64,000 bases of DNA from Liolophura sinensis. Lineage: Eukaryota > Mollusca > Polyplacophora > Chitonida > Chitonidae. Position 1 is the first letter of the stretch. Each line of letters begins with the position of its first letter. Location: assembly GCF_032854445.1 (NCBI RefSeq), contig NC_088296.1, positions 27,771,064 through 27,835,063 of the forward strand. The letters are read 5' to 3'. Under the pieces are notes generated by a model. It searched no databases and was not told the DNA's origin. It saw nothing but the letters and a program-made list of their open reading frames with translations. A program made the translations under genes and the position numbers. Below, piece after piece: positions 58,201-64,000 of the stretch.

Positions 58201-61200
58201 TATTATTGTATTATTATACTCCCCTGGTGCATCTTATAATAGGTTCTATCATCAGTATTTCCCCAGAAATATTCAGGTGGAAGTGTAGCCAATATGAACA
58301 CAAAACCAAATACTTTGTGCATTTCCATAACTGGCAGATATTTATGAAAGGCCCTTTACCTGGTGAGTTCTGTAGCCAGACCACATGTTCAACATTAAGC
58401 AGCATGACCTTGACCTCTGACATCAACGGGCCCCTTAAAACATGGATAAAGGGCTTGGATATTGCAACAGGCTGAAAACGAAAAAGAAAATATGTTCAAT
58501 CTACCATGTACATTTGACTTGTACTTGGTCAAAAAAGGTCTACAATGTCAAACTCACAAAGATATTTTGAGCTGAAGTCCAAAACTTTAATCTTCAGTAC
58601 AAAACAAAGTCTTTGAAGGTGCATACTGTATCTTACCCCTAAAACTGTAACATCAATTGTTGTCAAAACTTTATTGTTTTCATCCACATTTTTAAGAGTT
58701 TTGGATTTGGATTACAATTTTACCCGGAAATCACATTGTTAAATGGACCTCAGAAACTAAATGTTTTGATGCCACTTCACTGGTCAGTGACTACAGTTAT
58801 GAAATGAGACTGTTTAAGTAAAAGAGACCCTTGCTTACTGTAATTCTTCAACCCTTTCATATGTTTGGAAGGAGTTTATTCAAACATATTCTGAAAGCAT
58901 TATTATGAGTAGATTTATAAAATTATACTTTTTGTGAAAACCTGAAAAGGGCAAATTCAACCAATATAGTTTTGTCTCCAAAATTATAGACGTGCAAAAA
59001 TTGCTTTGAAAGTTTCTCTTTCATTAGAGAGAAGGTTGAGGAATTAGGGTATGTATTCCCCACTTGTCTGGAAGTGTTTTTTTTACATATACATGCACCT
59101 TTGTATCTTGACAAATGATGCAGAGATGTTAAGGCAATCTCAAAGCACTGCACAAGGGTAGAATGACTGTGTTTGATGTGCATTTAAGGTGTCAGTACAG
59201 AGACATGGTTTTCAGGATGACTCAATACAGAGGAGTTGAGCAGGGGAGGTAATACAAGAGCTGCACAGCTCTGGGGAACAACCCCCACATTACAGTAATT
59301 CACTAGAATATGTGTGTCATTAATTTACCTATTTATTTGACTGATGCTTGATTGCAATATGCCATACTCAAGAATACTGTAAAATCTTTTCCAACACTAA
59401 AGCACTTTTTTTAAGAGAAATTTATGCCTACAGTTATTGTGAAAATGATGCTCAGAATGATTTGTTTGTGTCACTTATGATGCCAATTTCATAAAACTGT
59501 GCAAATTATTTCTGTACCCTCCATATTGTTCCAAAATACTGGTGACAGAGGTGGTTGAAAAAGTTGGAGAATTAAGATTATTTCACTTATACGACAGTGG
59601 CCAGTATGATGGAGGAATGAAACTACGCAGAGCCTCGGGGAAACCCATGGCCATTCGCAGGTTGCTATAAGTATAGTTATTCAATTCATGTTGTAGTTAT
59701 TTCGTTAGTGTCGTTGTTATTTGGTTAGTGCCATAGTTATTTGGTAAGGGCTGTATTTACTTTACCTGTGCCTCCCCATCTGGTAAGAAGAGGTAGGCCC
59801 CGCTTTTTTCCTTCGCCATCTTTACCCCATACATGACAAAACTCAGCTGGATCTGTTGTTTTACACTGTCCTCCTTTGATGTCACGGACTGTTCAGGGAA
59901 GGAATCAAAACACTGGATTAGTTCAAATGGTGCCATTTGGCTAGGTGATGACATATGACATCAGATTGTCTTCAGTGAACATGGTAAAGATGCTCTGCTA
60001 GTTAGCCAACAACCCAAAGCATCAGGGGAACCATCAGTTACATTCTCATCTTAAGATTATTCAGAAATTACCCACAAACTTCAGATTAAACCTTTGCTGT
60101 GAAGGAGTGTGCTTAACACACAAAGTGACCAAAATAAGCCATCCAAAGGCTTATCATACTTACCAAATGCAATGTGAAAGCTAAAAAATATTCACTGTTT
60201 TTGTCCTGAACTTGGTAAGCTGATGACAAGATCAGCACACTTAATGCTCTTAATAATCTCCTAATAATCACAAATGAGTTTATAAATTCTGAATCCACCA
60301 AAGTTATGATCAACGCCAGATTTAAGGGCATGTACACTGAACGATGCTGATTTCTCTCTTCTGAAATATATGAATATATAACTTTGGCAGTCTTGCAGTT
60401 GTAATCAGTCTTGTCCAATGAAAACTGCCTCTTCTTTATCTGTGTTAGCAGCCCTGTTTATTATCTGTGTAAGGGACATCATGGGAAGGTACATATACAT
60501 ACTGTAAGCAGCCCCGTTTATTATCTGTGTAACGAACATCAAGGGAAGGTACATAGACATACTGTTAGCAGCCCTGTTTGTTGTCTGTGTAACGGACATC
60601 ATGGGAAGGTACATATACGTACTGTTAGCAGCCCCGTTTATTACCTGTGTAACGAACATCATGGGGAAGTACATATACGTACTGTTAGTAGCCCCGTTTA
60701 TTATCTGTGTAACGACCATCATGGGAAGGTACATGTACGTACTGTTAGCAGCCCTGTTTATTATCTGTGTAACGACCATCATGGGAATGTACATATATGT
60801 ACTGTTAGCAGCCCCGTTTACTATCTTTGTAAGGGACATCATGGGAAGGTACATATATGTACTGTTAGCAGCCCCGTTTATTATCTGTGTAAGGACATCA
60901 TGGGAAGGTACATATACGTACTGTTAGCAGCCCCGTTTATTATCTGGGTAATGAACATCATGGGAAGGTACATATACATACTGTTAGCAGCCCCGTTTAT
61001 TATCTGTGTAAGGGACATCATGGGAAGGTACATATACGTGCTGTTAGCAGCCCCGTTTATTATCTGTGTAAGGGACATCATGGAAAGGTACATATACGTA
61101 ATGTTAGCAGCCCCGTTTATTATCTGCGTAACGGACATCATGGGAAGGTACATATACGTACTGTCAGCAGCCCCGTTTATTATCTGCGTAACGGACATCA

Positions 61201-62925
61201 TGGGAAGGTACATATACGTACTGTTAGCAGCCCTGTTTATTATCTGTGTAAGGAACATCATGAGAAGGTACATATACGTACTGTTAGCAGCCCCGTTTAT
61301 TATCTGGGTAATGAACATCATGGGAAGGTACATATACGTACTGTTAGCAGCCCCGTTTATTATCTGTGTAAGGGACATCATGGGAAGGTACATATACGTG
61401 CTGTTAGCAGCCCCGTTTATTATCTGTGTAAGGGACATCATGGAAAGGTACATATACGTAATGTTAGCAGCCCGGTTTATTATCTGCGTAACGGACATCA
61501 TGGGAAGGTACATATACATACTGTCAGCAGCCCCGTTTATTATCTGCGTAACGGACATCATGGGAAGGTACATATACGTACTGTCAGCAGCCCCGTTTAT
61601 TATCTGCGTAACGGACATCATGGGAAGGTACATATACGTACTGTTAGCAGCCCCGTTTATTATCTGTGTAAGGGACATCACGAGAAGGTACATATACATA
61701 CTGTTAGCAGCCCCGTTTATTATCTGTGTAAGGGACATCATGGGAAGGTACATATACGTACTGTTAGCAGCCCCGTTTATTATCTGTGTAACGACCATCA
61801 TGGGAAGGTAAATATATGTACTGTTAGCAGCCCAGTTTATTATCTGTGTAACAGACATCATGGGAAGGTACATAGACATACTGTTAGCAGCCCTGTTTGT
61901 TGTCTGTGTAACGGACATCATGGGAAGGTACATATACATACTGTTAGCAGCCCTGTTTATTATATGTGTAACGACCATCATGGGAAGGTACATAGACATA
62001 CTGTTAGCAGCCCTGTTTATTATCTGTATAAGGGACATCATTGGAAGGTACATATACATACTGTCAGCAGCCCTGTTTATTATCTGTGTAAGGGACATCA
62101 TGAGAAGGTACATATACGTACTGTTAGCAGCCCCGTTTATTATCTGTGTAACGACCATCATGGGAAGGTACATATATGTACTGTTAGCAGCCCAGTTTAT
62201 TATCTGTGTAACAGACATCATGGGAAGGTACATAGACATACTGTTAGCAGCCCTGTTTGTTGTCTGTGTAACGGACATCATGGGAAGGTACATATACGTA
62301 CTGTTAGCTGCCCTGTTTATTATATGTGTAACGGACATCATGGGAAGATACATATGCGTACTGTTAGCAGCCCCGTTTATTATTTGTGTAACGGACATCA
62401 TGGGAAGGTACATATATGTACTGTTAGCAGCCCTGTTTATTATCTGTGTAGGGACATCATGGGAAGGTACATATATGTACTGTTAGCAGCCCTGTTTATT
62501 ATCTGTGTAAGGGACATCATGGGAAGGTATATATATGTACTGTTAGCAGCCCTGTTTATTGCCTGTGTAAGGGTCATCAAGGGAAGGTGCATATACGTAC
62601 TGTTAGCAGCCCCATTTATTATCTGTGTAAGAGGCATCATGGGAAGGTACATATACATACTGTTAGCAGCCCTGTTTATTATCTGTGTAAGAGACATCAT
62701 GGGAAGGTACATATACGTACTGTTAGCAGACCTGTTTATTATCTGTGTAAGAGACATCATGGGAAGGTACATATACGTACTGTTAGCAGCCCTGTTTATT
62801 ATCTGTTTAAGGGACATCATGGGAAGGTACAAATACGTACTGTTAGCAGCCCTGTTTCACCACTAAAATCTTCACTCAGCTGAGAGTTCTTCACAGAAAG
62901 CTGTTCAGGATTCTTCATAGGTCCT
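55136..62925 (-). CDS. MAN2A: Alpha-mannosidase II, C-terminal half (6 exons seen; 5' end outside the window)
   Basis: Exons in gene order on the minus strand: 62925-62841, 59888-59766, 58471-58360, 56886-56745 and 55258-55136, with one expected exon between the last-but-two and last-but-one not found. The product matches Golgi alpha-mannosidase II (GH38), which trims two mannoses during N-glycan maturation. Recognised landmarks: [31 protein letters not shown] and [15 protein letters not shown], all in the C-terminal beta-rich region. The catalytic domain lies beyond the right edge. Phases fit for four of five joins. The C-terminal residues (about 180 expected) were not found, so the copy may be incomplete. 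Two minisatellites overlap its splice junctions. Identification is strong, symbol by family, since one or two paralogues exist in animals. Confidence 0.85.
55259..55605 (+). repeat. Minisatellite J: about 47-bp unit, about 7 copies, carries a splice acceptor
   Basis: The unit is 'gtgacaaatattacaggcca' 'gctgacctgggggagcaaag' 'gtcaaag'. On the minus strand each copy reads as a pyrimidine-rich tract then CCCCCAG|GTCAG, nearly the acceptor and first bases of the mannosidase exon at 55258. The unit thus spans an intron-exon border. Confidence 0.85.
55606..56143. other. Mannosidase intron; possible plus-strand micro-exon at 55965-55982
   Basis: Includes the 3' part of the segment duplicated at 52270-52525. 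A plus-strand 18-nt stretch (aaacaaagcatgaaaaac) is bounded by ctcttgtttcag and gtaagt. It is phase-compatible with the receptor's phase-1 exons, but tiny and unsupported. Confidence 0.25.
56144..56410 (+). CDS. Candidate small cysteine-rich secreted peptide (88 codons)
   Basis: An uninterrupted plus-strand ORF lies inside a mannosidase intron, antisense to that gene. After a short charged start there is a hydrophobic run ([13 protein letters not shown]), then an acidic spacer and a cysteine-rich end with the pattern C-x10-C-x3-C-x4-C-x5-C-C-x2-C. AATAAA follows the stop by 58 nt (56468-56473). It could instead be the last exon of a spliced gene: acceptors lie at 56180 (atatatgcag) and 56236 (catcttacag). 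An odd number of cysteines in the tail and the weak start context speak against a finished peptide. Not recognised. Confidence 0.3.
   Translation: MYQGMCVERIYADLHVSRVIITLMTVFSILQGNYHEGVILIMEDKASVNHGCMNSAYRGHTDCAMACVGKTCENIRPCCIKCLSTVTS
56468..56473 (+). promoter_or_regulatory. AATAAA downstream of the cysteine-rich ORF
   Basis: A candidate poly(A) signal 58 nt after the stop at 56410; it may be coincidental in AT-rich sequence. Confidence 0.25.
56745..56886 (-). CDS. MAN2A: MAN2A exon with ANYYPMP motif
   Basis: The acceptor is ctttttacttcag|AT and the donor AAGCAAG|GTATTA; 142 nt, phase 0 to 1. It encodes [20 protein letters not shown], then TVVYLEDD and [12 protein letters not shown], corresponding to the RR...L..AN.YPM...Y..D segment of alpha-mannosidase II. 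The preceding found exon ends in phase 1, so an exon of length 3n+2 must lie between them. Confidence 0.9.
56887..58359. other. Mannosidase intron(s); expected exon not found
   Basis: In the family about 45 residues separate the NSPG and IHRRR segments, ending in a conserved YTDLNG-type motif. I found no minus-strand frame with this sequence here. Contains a SINE family 2 fragment (57241-57362) and G-rich sequence (57363-57405). Confidence 0.45.
57241..57362 (-). mobile_element. SINE family 2, 3' fragment
   Basis: (gagt)n, 'ttcttggggtttaacgtcat', 'cagtcatatgacgatgaagg' and 'aatgtgcctccttgttgcaa'. It is truncated before the middle of the element. Confidence 0.82.
58360..58471 (-). CDS. MAN2A: MAN2A exon following the LPDGEA exon
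   Basis: The acceptor is tttcgttttcag|CC and the donor TCACCAG|GTAAAG; 112 nt, phase 0 to 1. It encodes [20 protein letters not shown], then [17 protein letters not shown], aligning with the PPF.RV..G...SEV.......H.V.L segment of the family. The donor and acceptor are both near consensus. Confidence 0.85.
58472..59765. other. Mannosidase intron
   Basis: AT-rich. Contains a SINE family 1 fragment (59575-59668) and, just left of the next exon, a short repeat of 'tagttatttggttagtg' (about 59692-59745). Confidence 0.6.
59575..59668 (-). mobile_element. SINE family 1 fragment
   Basis: An inverted middle part: 'tatttcacttatacgacagt' 'ggcc', then 'ctcggggaaacccatggcca' 'ttcgcaggttgct'. Both ends are missing. 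Confidence 0.75.
59766..59888 (-). CDS. MAN2A: MAN2A exon with [12 protein letters not shown] motif
   Basis: The acceptor is gattccttccctgaacag|TC and the donor GCACAG|GTAAAG; 123 nt, phase 0 to 0. It encodes [20 protein letters not shown], then [20 protein letters not shown] and [11 protein letters not shown] is the best-known signature of this region. Joined to the previous exon it makes TGLLTSVTSKE, as expected at the start of the C-terminal domain. Confidence 0.93.
59889..60429. other. Mannosidase intron, no feature
   Basis: AT-rich; the 101-codon minus ORF (60418-60113) is not recognised. Confidence 0.5.
60430..62857 (-). repeat. Minisatellite K: 60-bp unit, about 40 copies, carries a splice donor
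   Basis: The plus-strand unit is 'gggaaggtacatatacgtac' 'tgttagcagccctgtttatt' 'atctgtgtaagggacatcat'. Its right end overlaps the mannosidase exon 62841-62925: 17 nt of each unit (tgttagcagccctgttt) equal the 3' end of that exon and the next bases equal its donor (minus: CTAACA|GTACGT). Nearly constant 60-bp period, with 1-bp losses at about 60891 and 62449. ORFs of up to 510 codons on both strands are by-products. Confidence 0.95.
62841..62925 (-). CDS. MAN2A: MAN2A exon with TGLLT motif, donor inside minisatellite K
   Basis: The acceptor is ttgcttttcag|AG and the donor CTAACA|GTACGT; 85 nt, phase 2 to 0. It encodes [20 protein letters not shown], then SGETGLLT, the segment preceding the LPDGEA exon in the family. 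The phase-0 join to the exon at 59888 supports the donor even though it lies at the edge of a 2.4-kb tandem array. Confidence 0.82.
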
Positions 62926-63094
62926 CTGAAAAGCAAGTCAGATGTATAATATACATGTACATCAGAGAACTCAATTGTTCACTGAATCACATGTACCTAG
63001 CATTAATGACTGCACTTTGTTAAATACCTTCAACCCATGCTCGGCAGGACAATAATATTAAATATAAACATCAGTGCTGGCAGGTTATTTTACA
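62926..63094. other. Mannosidase intron, no feature
   Basis: Ordinary AT-rich intron sequence upstream (minus sense) of the exon at 62925. Confidence 0.5.
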
Positions 63095-63455
63095 CTGTGG
63101 TCTAGCATACCTGTACTTCATCTCTACATGTGTTATCAGCCAAACATACCTGTACTTCATCTTTACATGTGTCATCAGCCAGTCATACCTGTACTTCATC
63201 TCTACATGTGTTATCAACCACACATACCTGTACTTCATCTCTACATGTGTTATCAGCCAGACAAACCTGTACTTCATCTCTACGTGTGTTATCAGCCTGA
63301 CATACCTGCACTTCATCTCCATGTGTTATCAGCCAGACAAACCTGTACTTCATCTCTACATGTGTTATCAGCCAGACATGCCTGTACTTCATCTCTACAT
63401 GTGCTATCAGCCAGACATACCTGTACTTCATCTCTAGATGTGTTATCAGCCAGGA
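63095..63455 (+). repeat. Minisatellite L: 39-bp unit, about 9 copies
   Basis: The unit is 'cctgtacttcatctctacat' 'gtgttatcagccagacata'. ORFs on both strands (up to 147 codons) reflect the period. It probably lies in a mannosidase intron. Confidence 0.93.
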
Positions 63456-63514
63456 TTATGGGGTCATCAACTGATCCCAGTTTTGTGAAAAACCACAGTG
63501 TTAATGAATATGCC

Positions 63515-64000
63515 TGACAAACATCCTAATGTCAGACCCAAGCTAAGCCACACATACATGTAGCAGGAGCAAGATTCACACACAAGATGTCCTCCTGATG
63601 TCAGACCCAAGCTGAGCTAAGCCACACATACATGTAGCAGGAGCAAGATTCACACACAAGATGTCCTCCTGATGTCAGACCCAAGCTGAGCTGAGCCACA
63701 CATACATGTAGCAGGAGCAAGATTCACACACAAGATCTCCTCCTGATGTCAGGCCCAAACTAAGCCACACATACATGTAGCAGGAGCAAGATTCACACAC
63801 AAGATCTCCTCCTGATGTCAGACCCAAGCTAAGCCACACATACATGTAGCAGGGGCAAGATTCACACACAAGATCTCCTCCTGATGTCAGACCCAAGCTG
63901 AGCTAAGCCACACATACATGTAGCAGGGGCAAGATTCACACACTAGATCTCCTCCTGATGTCAGACCCAAGCTGAGCTAAGCCACACATACATGTAGCAG
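63515..64000 (+). repeat. Minisatellite M: 68/73-bp unit, about 7 copies, runs off the window
   Basis: The unit is 'gatgtcagacccaagctgag' 'ctaagccacacatacatgta' 'gcaggagcaagattcacaca' 'caagatctcctcct', with or without a 5-bp 'gagct' doubling. It continues past the window end. Confidence 0.93.

Noticed and set aside
60411-62866. Plus and minus ORFs of 300-510 codons that look membrane-like ([11 protein letters not shown] repeats)
   Set aside because: Products of the 60-bp minisatellite K, inside an intron of the mannosidase gene.

Overview
This is a piece of an animal (metazoan) nuclear genome, most likely a mollusc or another lophotrochozoan. Genes are split into short exons with GT/AG borders in long AT-rich introns. 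Degraded non-LTR retrotransposons are present. At least eleven pieces of a tRNA-derived SINE end in the tail 'gtgaaatattcttgagtacg gcgtaaaacacc', and a second tRNA-derived SINE ends in 'gcactcactcactc'; from memory both are common in mollusc genomes (no search was run). About 13.5 kb, a fifth of the window, is tandem minisatellite. Most long ORFs are by-products of repeat units whose length is a multiple of three.

Layout. 1-2230: 3' half of a broken non-LTR retrotransposon (+). 3.1-13.2 kb: interspersed repeats, SINEs and a decayed polymerase-B-type element (-). 13,504-31,474: a 12-exon gene (+) for a single-pass receptor with a signal peptide, three Ig domains, a transmembrane segment and a long repeat-built cytoplasmic tail. 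I assembled it from splice sites. Every intron is phase 1, the joined exons total 2,289 nt (762 codons plus stop), and no stop interrupts them. Its introns hold an antisense LINE, SINEs and five minisatellites. 31.9-35.4 kb: a 3.5-kb array of 45-bp units behind a phase-compatible splice acceptor. 35.4-42.3 kb: AT-rich, mostly featureless. 42,351-42,501: terminal exon of an unrecognised gene (-). 43.9-44.5 kb: a second polymerase-B-type element fragment (+). 45.8-46.6 kb: a partial, damaged copy of the receptor's first two exons (+). 46.7-54 kb: minisatellites and SINEs. 55.1-62.9 kb: six exons of an alpha-mannosidase II gene (-), reading in from beyond the right edge. 63.1-64.0 kb: two more minisatellites.

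Most interesting points. (1) The receptor tail looks like a duplicated three-exon block (long, long, short). Each short exon carries one tyrosine motif, YEDI in one and YDEP in the other, close to classic SH2-domain ligands. Because all exons are phase-symmetric, any could be skipped in frame, including the transmembrane exon. (2) Two minisatellites in the mannosidase gene include a splice junction in their repeat unit: a donor in about 40 copies and an acceptor in about 7. (3) A second, damaged receptor copy suggests a duplicating receptor family. Expression, splicing and homology claims rest on reading alone; RNA-seq and database searches would decide them.
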